DNA of 64,000 bases from Saccharopolyspora oryzae. Its GTDB lineage: Bacteria; Actinomycetota; Actinomycetes; Mycobacteriales; Pseudonocardiaceae. This document shows, one piece after another, positions 1 to 8,633 of the stretch; the stretch's first letter is position 1, and the number at the start of each line of letters is the position of its first letter. The DNA lies in the NCBI RefSeq assembly GCF_027853915.1, contig NZ_JAQGLA010000020.1:30669-94668 (forward strand), written 5' to 3'. The position numbers and the translations under genes were made by a program. The notes beneath the pieces are model-generated. The model was not told the origin of the DNA and made no database searches. It saw only the letters and a program-made list of their open reading frames with translations.

Positions 1-2
1 TG

Positions 3-131
3 CGTGTTCAAGAACTCGACGCGTTGCATTGCTCACAGGAGAGCTCGCGGATGGCCGGGCTGGCCCAGCGGCACGGCGGGCAGGTCCACGGCTGGGACGC
101 GCTGCAGCCCGGGCCGGGCGCGGCGAGCTGA
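3..131 (+). CDS. C-terminal fragment of a protein cut by the window edge
   Basis: An open frame enters from the left edge and stops with TGA at 129-131, giving about 42 residues that end in GQVHGWDALQPGPGAAS. No domain can be recognised from so short a tail. In related actinobacteria an exonuclease-type gene can lie near trpD, but nothing in this fragment shows that. It is kept because the frame is open from the edge, reads with the following genes and ends ahead of the next gene's upstream region. It could also be a chance open frame in GC-rich DNA. Confidence 0.3.
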   Translation, partial: RVQELDALHCSQESSRMAGLAQRHGGQVHGWDALQPGPGAAS

Positions 132-245
132 TCGATTTCGCCGGGCGACTACTGCTCGTCCCGGTCCGGCCGATAGCATCCGGGGAAGTTCGCGACCTCG
201 CCAGGCCCACCGCCCGGGCGTCCCGCAGACACCGAGGAGTCGTCG

Positions 246-653
246 ATGAGCGCACCGACCACCAACGTTCTCGTGTTCAGCCACCGCCCCGAGGTCCGGG
301 AGGCGATCATCACAGCGATCGGTCGGCGCCCGGCACCGGACCTGGGCCGGCTGAACTACGTGGAGGCGGGCACCGTCGCCGACGTGCTCAGCGAGGTCGA
401 CGCAGGCAACGCGGACCTGGTGATCCTGGACGGCGAAGCGCAGCCGACCGGCGGGATGGGCGTGTCCCGGCAGCTGAAGAACGAGATCGACAACTGCCCG
501 CCGGTGGTCGTCGCGGTGCGCCGCAAGGACGACCGATGGCTCGCCACCTGGTCGCAGGCGGACGCGGTGCTGGTGCACCCCCTCGACCCGCTGGCCGCGG
601 CCGAGACCGTCGCCGAGGTGCTGCGCACCCGCGGCAAGCCGGTCCCGGCCTGA
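246..653 (+). CDS. Stand-alone receiver-like (CheY-fold) protein, atypical
   Basis: This is a 135-residue single-domain protein with the alternating strand/helix pattern of response-regulator receivers: [15 protein letters not shown] at the N terminus, LVILDGE (possible phospho-acceptor Asp) near residue 60, and VVVAVRR followed by [12 protein letters not shown] near the C terminus. The usual Lys-Pro of the last strand is replaced by His-Pro, and no DNA-binding output domain follows. Canonical phosphorelay activity is therefore doubtful. A GAGGAG ribosome site lies 7-8 nt before the ATG. It lies directly upstream of trpD on the same strand, 172 bp away, a neighbourhood seen in other actinobacteria. 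Its role is unknown. Confidence 0.75.
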   Translation: MSAPTTNVLVFSHRPEVREAIITAIGRRPAPDLGRLNYVEAGTVADVLSEVDAGNADLVILDGEAQPTGGMGVSRQLKNEIDNCPPVVVAVRRKDDRWLATWSQADAVLVHPLDPLAAAETVAEVLRTRGKPVPA

Positions 654-825
654 CCTCCCTCCCCCCGCGCGGCCGAGGCCCCGGAGGAGGACCGGACCGC
701 TGGAAGCGCCGCCCGGATTACCGGCGGCCAGGTCCGGGTATCGAAACTCCAGACGACGACGTACCGGCGAGCCCCGGGCCCCGGCGCCGTTGGCGGTCGT
801 CGCTGATCTAGCACGGAGAAGAAGC

Positions 826-1881
826 GTGGGAACCATGGCGGGAAACTGGGCGGGACTGCTGGGCCACCTGGTCGCGGGTGAGGACCTCTCCGCGGAGGAC
901 ACCGCCTGGGCGATGGACCTGATCATGGCCGGGGAGGCGACCCCGGCCCGGGTCGCGGCGTTCGTCGTCGCGCTGCGCGCCAAGGGCGAGACGCCGACCG
1001 AGGTCCGCGGCATGGCCGACGCCATGCTCGCGCACGCCCGCCGGCTCGACATCGCCCAGCGGGCGGTGGACATCGTCGGCACCGGTGGCGACCGCTCCGG
1101 CAGCGTGAACATCTCCACCATGGCGTCGATCGTGCTCGCCGCCTCCGGCATCACCGTCGTCAAGCACGGCAACCGGGCGGCGTCCTCGAAGTGCGGCACG
1201 GCCGACGTGCTGGAGGAGCTGGGCGTGGCGATCGACCTGCCGCCGGAGGGCGTGCGGCGCTGCGTCGACGAGGTCGGCATCGGGTTCTGCTTCGCGCCGG
1301 TGTTCCACCCCGGCTTCAAGCACGCGGGCAGCGCGCGGCGCGAGATCGGCATCCCGACGGCGTTCAACCTGCTGGGTCCGCTGACCAACCCGGCCCGCCC
1401 GGTCGCCGGCCTGATCGGCTGCGCCGATCGGCGGATGGCCCCGGTGGTGGCCGAGGTGTTCGCCGCCCGCGGCAAGTCCGCCCTGGTGGTCCGCGGCGAC
1501 GACGGCATGGACGAGATCACCACCACGGCGCCCAGCACGGTCTGGGTGGTCCACGACGGCACGGTCCGCGAGGAGCGGATCGATCCGCAGACCTTCGGCA
1601 TCCCCTACGCCCGCCCGGAAGACCTCCAGGGCGGCGATGCGGCGGTGAACGCCAAGGCGGTCCACGACCTCCTGGCGGGCACCAAGGGCCCTGTGCGCGA
1701 CGCTGTGCTGCTCAACGCCGCCGGGGCCATGGTTGCCTACGAAGGCCCCGGAGAGCGCCTGGACGAGCAGCTCAGCGCCGCGTTGAAGCGCGTCGGGGAA
1801 TCGATCGACTCGGGCGCCGCAGCGGACCTCCTGGTCCGCTGGGCCGCCAGTTCGACGGCGCTGCGCGCCGAGCTCCGCTGA
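826..1881 (+). CDS. trpD: Anthranilate phosphoribosyltransferase
   Basis: TrpD transfers the phosphoribosyl group of PRPP to anthranilate, the second committed step of tryptophan synthesis in the cytoplasm. The family signatures are all present: the PRPP-binding GTGGD loop followed by SGSVNISTM, the [21 protein letters not shown] segment, and [12 protein letters not shown] through [17 protein letters not shown] start at the GTG at 826 because a GGAG site ends 7 nt upstream. The ATG at 835 is an in-frame alternative with poor spacing. The product of 351 residues is the usual family length. It is separated from the other trp genes, as in mycobacteria, and converges with the next gene with only 9 bp between the stop codons. 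Confidence 0.95.
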   Translation: MGTMAGNWAGLLGHLVAGEDLSAEDTAWAMDLIMAGEATPARVAAFVVALRAKGETPTEVRGMADAMLAHARRLDIAQRAVDIVGTGGDRSGSVNISTMASIVLAASGITVVKHGNRAASSKCGTADVLEELGVAIDLPPEGVRRCVDEVGIGFCFAPVFHPGFKHAGSARREIGIPTAFNLLGPLTNPARPVAGLIGCADRRMAPVVAEVFAARGKSALVVRGDDGMDEITTTAPSTVWVVHDGTVREERIDPQTFGIPYARPEDLQGGDAAVNAKAVHDLLAGTKGPVRDAVLLNAAGAMVAYEGPGERLDEQLSAALKRVGESIDSGAAADLLVRWAASSTALRAELR

Positions 1882-1890
1882 CCGGAGCGG

Positions 1891-2175
1891 TCACTCCTCC
1901 TCGAGGCCGATGGAGAAGGCGGCCTCCGTGTCCCTGCGCGAGTAGGAGCGGAAGGCGATGTGGGTGTCGGTGTCCAGGACGCCCCGCACCTTGTTGATCC
2001 GGCCCGGGACGATGTCGGCCAGGTCCTCGTGGCGGCGGACGCGCAGCATGGCGATCAGGTCCACGTCACCGGCGCAGGAGTAGACCTCGTCAACCCCGTC
2101 CAGGTCGGCGATCTCCTGGGCCGCTTCGGCGAGGCGGTCGGCGGCGGTCTGGATCAGCACGATCGCGGTGATCAC
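1891..2175 (-). CDS. Stand-alone Lrp/AsnC ligand-binding (RAM) domain protein
   Basis: The 94-residue protein is a single RAM/AsnC effector domain: MITAIVLIQTAADRLAEAAQEI, then DGVDEVYSCAGDVDLIAMLRV, ending with a strand pair that carries DTDTHIAFRSYSRRD. There is no helix-turn-helix, so it should not bind DNA directly. Such proteins usually form dimers or octamers that bind small ligands such as amino acids, and may modulate full-length Lrp partners. The GTG start is preceded by GGAGG at good spacing. It ends against trpD, tail to tail. A function tied to amino-acid sensing is inference. Confidence 0.85.
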   Translation of the reverse strand: MITAIVLIQTAADRLAEAAQEIADLDGVDEVYSCAGDVDLIAMLRVRRHEDLADIVPGRINKVRGVLDTDTHIAFRSYSRRDTEAAFSIGLEEE

Positions 2176-2220
2176 GGGAAGAACCTCCTGCTGCTGGGTG
2201 CGGGAACGATGCTAGACCGA

Positions 2221-2256
2221 CGCAGGCCCCCGAGTCCGGGGACTCGGGGGCCTGCG
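2221..2256 (-). terminator. Perfect 17-bp hairpin downstream of ctaF
   Basis: A 17-bp perfect inverted repeat (arms 2221-2237 and 2240-2256) lies between the stop of ctaF and the start of the Lrp-like gene. It has no T-run on either side, as is common for actinobacterial terminators. It would end leftward transcription of ctaC-ctaF. Confidence 0.65.
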
Positions 2257-2269
2257 TCGCAGTTGTCCG

Positions 2270-2668
2270 TCAGTGGTTGCTCTGGCCGGTGTGGTACTCG
2301 AACACCAGCCCGGCGACCATGATCAGGATGAAGCCGACGGCCAAGACGATCATCCACACGTGGAAGAACGCCAGCGCCACGGCGGCGAACCCGGCGGCAG
2401 CCGCCAAGCCGACCGGCCAGTAGCTGCCCGGGCTGAAGAAGCCCAGCTCACCGGCACCGTCGCTGATCTCCGCGTCCGGGTTGTCCTCCGGGCGGTCCTC
2501 GATCCGGCGCGCCACGAAGGAGAAGTAGCTGCCGATGATCAGCGAGAGACCGCCGACCAGGACCAGCGCCACGGTGCCCACCGGCTCCTTGGACCAGAGC
2601 CCGTACACGATCGCGGACAGGAAGAAGAAAACGGTGATGATGTTGAAGATCCGGGATTCGATCTTCAT
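2270..2668 (-). CDS. ctaF: Cytochrome c oxidase subunit 4, actinobacterial type
   Basis: This is a 132-residue membrane protein of the actinobacterial aa3 oxidase subunit IV family, part of the bc1-aa3 supercomplex. It begins MKIESRIFNIITVFFFLSAIVYG (first membrane helix), has a second helix around GTVALVLVGGLSLIIGSYF, an acidic cytoplasmic loop (RRIEDRPEDNPDAEISDG), and two further helices around YWPVGLAAAAGFAAVALAFF and WMIVLAVGFILIMVAGLV. It lies 42 bp downstream of ctaC on the same strand, an arrangement conserved in mycobacteria and corynebacteria, and the two are probably co-transcribed. Confidence 0.95.
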   Translation of the reverse strand: MKIESRIFNIITVFFFLSAIVYGLWSKEPVGTVALVLVGGLSLIIGSYFSFVARRIEDRPEDNPDAEISDGAGELGFFSPGSYWPVGLAAAAGFAAVALAFFHVWMIVLAVGFILIMVAGLVFEYHTGQSNH

Positions 2669-2710
2669 GGAGTCCTCGCTCTCACGCCGTACGCCCTGTC
2701 GAGGGCACCG

Positions 2711-3643
2711 CTACTTGGTCCCGACCTGCTGACCGGAGGGTGCTCCGCCGGTGCGTTCGGTGTTGAACGGAACGCCGGTCACCGCGTACGGCTCGCACAG
2801 CTCGCCGCAGTCCTGCCGCTCCTGGCCGAGCTTGGTCAGGGCCTCCGACGCGGTGTAGGGCTGGCCGGTCTGCGGGTTCACCTGCGTGCGCAGCTGCATG
2901 TACCGGTCGAACTTGTCCGGCGACAGCGCCCGGACCTCGAAGTTCATCATCGAGTGGTAGGTGCCGCACAGCTCGGCGCAGCGGCCGACGAACGAACCTT
3001 CCCGCTCGATGGTGTTCTGGAAGACGTCGTCCTGGTTGTTCTTGTCCGGGCGCGGGAAGGTGTCCCGCTTGAAGTGGAACTCCGGAACGAAGAACGAGTG
3101 GATGACGTCGGTGGCGCTCAGGTGGTACTCGACGCGCTGGTCGGTCGGCAGGACGAGCAACGGGATCTCGCTGCTGCTGCCGACGGTGCGCACCGGCTGG
3201 CCGTCCGGCGTCTTGTAACCGGGGTAGTTGAACTCCCAGTTCCACTGGAACGCGACCACGTTGACCGTCTGGTCCGGCTTCGCCGGCTTGGCCAACACGT
3301 AGTTCTGCGTGACCGCCGTGAAGTAGAACAGCACGACGACCAGCACGAACGGGATGGCCGTGTAGATCATCTCCAGCGGAAGGTTGTACTGGAACTGCCG
3401 GGGCAGCTCCTCGTCGCCCTTCTTCTTGCGGTGGAAGGCGACCGACCAGAAGATCAGCCCCCACACCAACACACCCACCACGAGTGCCGCGATGACCGAC
3501 CAAGTCCACAGGGTCCGCATCGATTCGGCCTGCGGGGTGACACCCTCCGGCCAACCGAACCGCAAGACCTCGTCGGTCGTGCAACCCGTGGCCGCGACAC
3601 CAACCAGGCCGATCAGCCCAGCGACTTTGACCAGCCGTGGCAC
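2711..3643 (-). CDS. ctaC: Cytochrome c oxidase subunit II (CuA subunit), lipoprotein
   Basis: CtaC accepts electrons from cytochrome c into the binuclear CuA centre of the aa3 terminal oxidase. The N terminus carries a lipoprotein signal with lipobox AATGC (Cys about residue 21). Two membrane helices follow (around WSVIAALVVGVLVWGLIF and EMIYTAIPFVLVVVLFYF), then the cupredoxin domain. The CuA ligands are visible: HSFFVPEF supplies the first His, and GRCAELCGTYHSMM supplies the two Cys, Glu, His and Met. The GTG start follows AAGGAGG and gives 310 residues. An extension past the CuA site (SEALTKLGQERQDCGELCEPYAVTG) is typical of actinobacterial CtaC. It is divergent from asnB. Confidence 0.95.
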   Translation of the reverse strand: MPRLVKVAGLIGLVGVAATGCTTDEVLRFGWPEGVTPQAESMRTLWTWSVIAALVVGVLVWGLIFWSVAFHRKKKGDEELPRQFQYNLPLEMIYTAIPFVLVVVLFYFTAVTQNYVLAKPAKPDQTVNVVAFQWNWEFNYPGYKTPDGQPVRTVGSSSEIPLLVLPTDQRVEYHLSATDVIHSFFVPEFHFKRDTFPRPDKNNQDDVFQNTIEREGSFVGRCAELCGTYHSMMNFEVRALSPDKFDRYMQLRTQVNPQTGQPYTASEALTKLGQERQDCGELCEPYAVTGVPFNTERTGGAPSGQQVGTK

Positions 3644-4061
3644 TCGGGTCCCCTCCTTCAGGCCCACTGCGCGACGCCTCCTCGTGCAAAACTCACCGGT
3701 GCGGCCAGATGAAATGTGCCCAGCTCGGGAGCTGGACACCCGGATCGGCCGCCGGAATCCTGCGCAGAGCCTAGCCCAGGTGTAGCCGCGATACTGCTCC
3801 GGGGGCGTCGATCGCCGGACTCGTTCGCGCGAGCGGTCACGCAGCGGAACCCCGGCCACCGCCTCCGCTACGACCTCCGGCGCCCGCGCACGGCTCGTCC
3901 CTGCGGAAACCCGCCGGTGGTCGCGAGGCGGGCCCCACCGGTTCGTGCGCCCGTGCCCCGCGCGTGCAGCGCGCGGGCGAGCGGACGGCATACTGGGGCG
4001 AGCCTTCGGGGGGAGGCTTGGAGAAGACGACACCGCCGACTCGAAGAGGTGCACCAGACGC
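3644..4061. promoter_or_regulatory. Divergent intergenic region between ctaC and asnB
   Basis: This 418-bp stretch separates two divergent genes and must hold both promoters. I see no open frame with a ribosome site and good codon use in it. The only firm signal is the AAGGAGG of ctaC at the left end. No convincing -35/-10 pair or operator was recognised. Confidence 0.4.
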
Positions 4062-5990
4062 GTGTGCGGCCTGCTTGGACTGATCTGTCCCACAGAAGAG
4101 AACGCCGGATTCGCGGAGACCGCGGTGGCCAACGCGCTGCCGTGCCAGCGACACCGGGGACCGGACGAGAGCGACACCTGGCACGGCGGTGAGGTCGTCT
4201 TCGGCTTCAACCGGCTGTCGATCATCGACCTGGAGCACTCCCACCAGCCGCTGACCTGGGGCCCGCCGGAAACCCCGCAGCGCTACACCATCAACTTCAA
4301 CGGTGAGATCTACAACTACCTGGAGTTGCGGGCCGAGCTGATCGAGCGGTTCGGGGCGCGGTTCGCCACCGACGGCGACACCGAGGTGATCGTCGCCGCC
4401 TACCACTACCTCGGCACGTCCGTGGTCGGCCGGCTGCGCGGCATGTTCGCGTTCCTGATCTGGGACAACGAGCGCAAGGTGGTCTTCGGCGCGCGCGACC
4501 CGTTCGGCATCAAGCCGCTGTTCTACGCCGCCGGCCCGGGCGGCACGGCCTTCGCCAGCGAGAAGAAGAGCCTGCTGAGCCTGGCCAGCACGCTGGGCAT
4601 CGCCGAAGAGCTGGACCACAAGGCGATGCAGCACTACCTGCAGCTGCAGTACGTGCCGGAGCCGGAGACGCTGCACCGGCAGATCCGCCGCATCGAGTCG
4701 GGCACCTCGTTCACCGTGTCCCCCGGCGGCCACCTGGTCACCGAGCGGTACTTCCAGCCGAACTTCAGCTCCCGGCCGGTCAACACCGACGCCGACGCGC
4801 GGCGGCTGCACAACGAGATCGTCGACGTGATGCGCGACTCGGTGGCCAAGCACATGCGCGCGGACGTCACGGTCGGCGCGTTCCTGTCCGGCGGCATCGA
4901 CTCCACCGCGATCGCGGCGCTGGCCAAGGAGCACAACCCGAACCTGATCACCTTCACCACCGGTTTCGAGCGGCAGGGCTACTCGGAGGTCGACGTGGCC
5001 GCCGAGTCGGCCGCGGCGATCGGGGTCAAGCACGTGGTCCGCACCGTCTCCGCCGAGGAGATGATGGAGGCGCTGCCGCTGATCGTCTGGTACCTGGACG
5101 ACCCGGTGGCCGACCCGGCGCTGGTGCCGCTGTGGTTCATCGCCCGCGAGGCGCGCCAGCACGTCAAGGTGGTGCTCTCCGGTGAGGGCGCCGACGAGCT
5201 GTTCGGCGGCTACACCATCTACCGCGAGCCGCTGTCGCTGGCGCCGTTCGAGAAGGTGCCGGGCGCGCTGCGCAAGGCGATGGGCAAGGTCTCCAGCGCG
5301 ATCCCGGAGGGCGTGCGGGGCAAGGACCTGCTGCGCCGCGGCGCGCTGAGCCTGGAGGACCGCTACTACGGCAACGCGCGGATCTTCCGCGACGACCAGC
5401 TGCGCAACGTGATGCGCAGCTTCGACCCGGGTGTGTCGCACCGCGACGTCACCGCGGGCCCGTACCGCCAGTCGGCGGGCTGGGACCCGGTGACCCGCAT
5501 GCAGCACGTGGACCTGTTCACCTGGCTTCGCGGCGACATCCTGGTCAAGGCCGACAAGATGACCATGGCCAACTCGCTGGAGCTGCGGGTGCCGTTCCTG
5601 GACCCGGAGGTCTTCCGGGTCGCCAGCACGGTCCCGCTGGAGCAGAAGATCACCAGCGAGACCACGAAGTACGCGCTGCGGCAGGCGATGTACCAGGTCG
5701 TCCCGGCGCACGTGCTCAACCGCCGCAAGCTGGGCTTCCCGGTGCCGATCAAGCACTGGCTGCGCGACGAGATGCACGACTGGGCGCGCAACATCATCCA
5801 GCAGTCGCAGACCGACCACCTGCTCGACCGCACGGCGATCCTGCAGCTGCTCGAGGAGCACCGCTCCGGCGTGCTCGACCACAGCCGCCGCCTGTGGGCC
5901 CTGCTGGTGTTCATGCTCTGGCACGCCATCTTCATCGAAGGCCGCCTGTCCCCCGAGGTCCCGGAACCCCACTACCCGGTCCGCCTCTGA
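4062..5990 (+). CDS. asnB: Asparagine synthetase (glutamine-hydrolysing)
   Basis: AsnB makes asparagine from aspartate, ATP and glutamine. I start at the GTG that gives MCGLLGLICPTEE, because Cys2 becomes the N-terminal nucleophile of the class II glutaminase domain after Met removal. The glutaminase domain continues with QRHRGPDESD and FNGEIYNYLELR. The synthetase domain has the ATP pyrophosphatase P-loop GAFLSGGIDSTAIAAL and the downstream GEGADELFGGY motif. The 642 residues match mycobacterial AsnB. In mycobacteria it is likewise divergent from ctaC, where it is also linked to amidation of cell-wall precursors; that role is not shown here. Confidence 0.95.
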   Translation: MCGLLGLICPTEENAGFAETAVANALPCQRHRGPDESDTWHGGEVVFGFNRLSIIDLEHSHQPLTWGPPETPQRYTINFNGEIYNYLELRAELIERFGARFATDGDTEVIVAAYHYLGTSVVGRLRGMFAFLIWDNERKVVFGARDPFGIKPLFYAAGPGGTAFASEKKSLLSLASTLGIAEELDHKAMQHYLQLQYVPEPETLHRQIRRIESGTSFTVSPGGHLVTERYFQPNFSSRPVNTDADARRLHNEIVDVMRDSVAKHMRADVTVGAFLSGGIDSTAIAALAKEHNPNLITFTTGFERQGYSEVDVAAESAAAIGVKHVVRTVSAEEMMEALPLIVWYLDDPVADPALVPLWFIAREARQHVKVVLSGEGADELFGGYTIYREPLSLAPFEKVPGALRKAMGKVSSAIPEGVRGKDLLRRGALSLEDRYYGNARIFRDDQLRNVMRSFDPGVSHRDVTAGPYRQSAGWDPVTRMQHVDLFTWLRGDILVKADKMTMANSLELRVPFLDPEVFRVASTVPLEQKITSETTKYALRQAMYQVVPAHVLNRRKLGFPVPIKHWLRDEMHDWARNIIQQSQTDHLLDRTAILQLLEEHRSGVLDHSRRLWALLVFMLWHAIFIEGRLSPEVPEPHYPVRL

Positions 5991-6000
5991 CGACGTTTCG

Positions 6001-6049
6001 AAGCGAACGGCCCGTTCACCCCTACCCGAGGTGGACGGGCCGTTCGCTT
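6001..6049 (+). terminator. asnB terminator
   Basis: A 20-bp stem with one G-T pair (arms 6001-6020 and 6030-6049) starts ten bases after the asnB stop and is followed by a few T residues. Its arm contains GCGAACGGCC, shared with the terminator at 44750. Confidence 0.8.
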
Positions 6050-6054
6050 TCCCC

Positions 6055-6102
6055 GGTCGTGAGTGCTGAGCCGTGCTCGAGCCCTGCTTCGCACTCACGA
6101 CC
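6055..6102 (-). terminator. Terminator of the M23 peptidase gene
   Basis: A perfect 12-bp stem, GGTCGTGAGTGC (6055-6066) with GCACTCACGACC (6091-6102), lies just beyond the stop of the leftward peptidase gene. With the asnB terminator it separates two converging units. Confidence 0.7.
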
Positions 6103-6107
6103 GTTGG

Positions 6108-6953
6108 TCAGCCGCAGTGTTCGAAGGGGCTTTCGTAGGCGTTGGAGCCGACCGAGCCGCCCCACTTCACGCAGGTCGCTCCGGCCGCTTGGCGGACCGG
6201 GCCCGCGTAGTAGGTGAAGTTGCCGGAGTCCGTCGTCCTCGTCTTGCCCTGGACTTCCAGGAAGGCCGCCGTCGGGGACGCCGTGCCCAGCGAGGTCGAC
6301 TTCAGCGTCACCACGCAGTTGTTCTGGTTCGAGGCGTTGTAGAGCAGGTAGACCGTGCCCGCTCCGGACAGGCCCTTCGAGTTGATCACGCTGTACCCCG
6401 AGCCGCACACCTCGGTCGGCGTGTACGGGTTGCCGCCGCAGTTGTTCTTGCTGGTGAACGACGTCTTGTCGTAGTAGGGCACCGCGACGCCGTTGAGCAC
6501 CGCCTTGACCGCGACCCCGTCCTGGCGCTGCTCGTAGTGCAGGTGGGGGCCGGTCACGCCGCCGGTGGCGCCCGCCGTGCCGATCTTCGCGCCGAGGGGC
6601 ACCTGCTGCCCCACCGAGACGTTCTGCGTGGACAGGTGGGCGTAGCGGGTGCGCCAGCCGCTGCCGTGGTCCAGCTCGATCCAGCGGCCGTAGCTGGTGC
6701 TGCCCTCGTCGGCGACCCGGGTGACCGTGCCCGCCGCCGAGGCGAGGACCGGCATGCCGGTGATGCCGGACTTCTGGAAGTCCACCGAGTTCGCCGGGTT
6801 GTGGCCGCTGAACGTCGCGGCCGTCACGGTGACGCCGCATTCGAAGGGGACCTGGAAGTTCGGCGCGGCGGACGCGGGCGCCTGCCCGAGTCCGACCACG
6901 CCCAGCGCTGCGAGCGCGAGTGCCGCCACGCCCGTGCCTAATCGTCGGAACAT
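6108..6953 (-). CDS. Secreted M23-family metallopeptidase (LytM-like)
   Basis: This is a 281-residue exported protein. An N-terminal signal peptide (MFRRLGTGVAALALAALGVVG, ending near ASAAP) precedes the M23 domain. Zinc-ligand motifs are GHNPANSVDF (His and Asp) and GPHLHYE (the HxH), with the beta-sheet core GRWIELDHGSG and YAHLS typical of LytM endopeptidases that cut peptidoglycan cross-links. After about residue 165 there is an extra C-terminal domain rich in Asn, Thr and Gly with paired Cys (NNCGG, EVCGSG, NNCVV), which may bind cell wall or sugar. A GGAGGTGG site precedes the ATG. It lies 59 bp downstream of the alpha-glucosidase gene and may be read with it. Confidence 0.85.
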   Translation of the reverse strand: MFRRLGTGVAALALAALGVVGLGQAPASAAPNFQVPFECGVTVTAATFSGHNPANSVDFQKSGITGMPVLASAAGTVTRVADEGSTSYGRWIELDHGSGWRTRYAHLSTQNVSVGQQVPLGAKIGTAGATGGVTGPHLHYEQRQDGVAVKAVLNGVAVPYYDKTSFTSKNNCGGNPYTPTEVCGSGYSVINSKGLSGAGTVYLLYNASNQNNCVVTLKSTSLGTASPTAAFLEVQGKTRTTDSGNFTYYAGPVRQAAGATCVKWGGSVGSNAYESPFEHCG

Positions 6954-7012
6954 GAACCACCTCCAGCTGCAAGGGGATTCATGCGACCACGCCAGAACCG
7001 GGAAGAACAGAC

Positions 7013-8593
7013 CTATTGGGCGGATTCTTCGTGAATCTTCCCCAACCACACCGCGGTCGCGCCCGGGAGCACGCCGTCCCAGGTCGTTTCGGCATCGCTG
7101 CGGCACAGGATGCGGCCGGGCAGGTCCAGGGCGACCGGTGCGGTGCCGAAGTTGGTGGCGCACAGGAAATCCGAGCCGCGGCGGAAGATCAGCACGTCCT
7201 CCGGGGCGTCGACCCACTCCAGCTCACCGTCGCCGAGCGCTGGGTCCTCGCGCCGCAGCGCCAAAGCATCGCGGTACGTGCGCAACACCGAGCCTTCGCT
7301 GCGAGCCTGCACTTCTGCGGTCAGCGCCGCCCAGCCCGCCGGCGCGGGCAACCAGCTCTCCCCCGCGCTGAAGCCGAAGGGCGGCTGATCGCCGGACCAC
7401 GGGATCGGCACCCGGCACCCGTCGCGGCCCAGTTCCTCGCCACCGGAGCGCTTCCAGATCGGGTCCTGGCGCGCCTCCTCGGGCAGGTCCACCACCTCGG
7501 GCAGGCCGAGCTCCTCGCCCTGGTAGACGTAGACCGAGCCGGGCAGCGCGAAGCTGAGCAGCGCCGCCGCGCGGGCCCGCCGCGAGCCGAGTTCGCCGCC
7601 GCCGTAGCGGGTCACCGGGCGTTGGACGTCGTGGTTGCCCAGCACCCAGGTGGTGGTCGCGCCGACTTCCGCCGTGGTGGCCAGGGATTCCGCCACCACC
7701 TTCCGGAACTCCGCCGCCGACCAGGGCGCTTCCAGCAGCGCGAAGTTGAACGCCTGGTGCAGTTCGTCGGCGCGCACGTAGCGGGCCAGCCGCTCGCTGG
7801 TCGACGCCCAGGCCTCGGCCACCCCGATGCGCGCGCCCTGGTAGGAGTCGAAGAGCTGCCGCCAGTCGCGGTAGATCTCGTGCACCTCGTCCTGGTCGAA
7901 GTACGGCAGCTCCCCGCGTCCCAGCAGGGAGATCTGCCCGTCGCGGCCGGTGTCGGGCAGGTCCGGGTGTTTGATCATGCCGTGCGCCACGTCGATCCGG
8001 AACCCGTCCACGCCCCGGTCCAGCCAGAACGCCAGCACCTTGCGGAAGTCCGCGCGCACCTGCGAGTTCCGCCAGTTCAGGTCGGGCTGCTGCGGGTCGA
8101 ACAGGTGCAGGTACCACTGGCCGTCGTCGATCCTGCTCCAGGCCGGGCCGCCGAAGATCGACTCCCAGTCGTTGGGCGGCAGTTCGCCGTGCTCGCCCCG
8201 GCCGTCGCGGAACAGGTAGCGGTCGCGCGCCGGGCTACCGGGCCCGGCGTCCAGCGCCTCGGCGAACCACGGGTGCTCGTCGGAGGTGTGGTTGGGCACC
8301 ACGTCGACCAGGACCCGCAGGCCGAGCTCGTGCGCGCGGGCGAGCAGCGCGTCGAAGTCGGTGAGCGTGCCGAACATGGGGTCCACACCGCAGTAGTCGG
8401 CGACGTCGTAGCCGCCGTCGGCCATCGGCGAGGGGAAGAACGGGGTCAGCCAGACGGCGTCGACGCCGAGGTCCACCAAGTGCGGCAGCCGTTCCCGGAT
8501 TCCGGTCAGATCACCGATGCCGTCGCCGTTGCTGTCGGCGAAGCTGCGCACGTAGACCTGGTAAACGACGGCGTCACGCCACCAACTCGACAT
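7013..8593 (-). CDS. GH13 alpha-glucosidase (oligo-1,6-glucosidase type), cytoplasmic
   Basis: The 526-residue enzyme has the GH13 (beta/alpha)8 barrel: WWRDAVVYQVYVRSFADSNGDGIGD at the N terminus, the conserved DVVPNHTS, the nucleophile region DGFRIDVAHG, the acid/base region GVAEAW, and LGNHDVQRP with the transition-state Asp. There is no signal peptide, so it should cleave imported maltodextrins or isomalto-oligosaccharides inside the cell. It lies 40 bp downstream of a LacI-type regulator on the same strand and across from a sugar ABC importer. The exact linkage preference cannot be read from sequence. Confidence 0.92.
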   Translation of the reverse strand: MSSWWRDAVVYQVYVRSFADSNGDGIGDLTGIRERLPHLVDLGVDAVWLTPFFPSPMADGGYDVADYCGVDPMFGTLTDFDALLARAHELGLRVLVDVVPNHTSDEHPWFAEALDAGPGSPARDRYLFRDGRGEHGELPPNDWESIFGGPAWSRIDDGQWYLHLFDPQQPDLNWRNSQVRADFRKVLAFWLDRGVDGFRIDVAHGMIKHPDLPDTGRDGQISLLGRGELPYFDQDEVHEIYRDWRQLFDSYQGARIGVAEAWASTSERLARYVRADELHQAFNFALLEAPWSAAEFRKVVAESLATTAEVGATTTWVLGNHDVQRPVTRYGGGELGSRRARAAALLSFALPGSVYVYQGEELGLPEVVDLPEEARQDPIWKRSGGEELGRDGCRVPIPWSGDQPPFGFSAGESWLPAPAGWAALTAEVQARSEGSVLRTYRDALALRREDPALGDGELEWVDAPEDVLIFRRGSDFLCATNFGTAPVALDLPGRILCRSDAETTWDGVLPGATAVWLGKIHEESAQ

Positions 8594-8633
8594 TCGCTGC
8601 GCCTCCTGCGTGGGTGTTCGGGCCCGGCGCCGT

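Noticed and set aside
3837..6098. Long leftward open frames opposite asnB, and similar ones opposite sucB/lpd, cobT and glnE
   Set aside because: They are mirror frames produced by high GC at third positions, with Arg/His/Gln-rich translations and no domain motifs; the opposite strand encodes known proteins.
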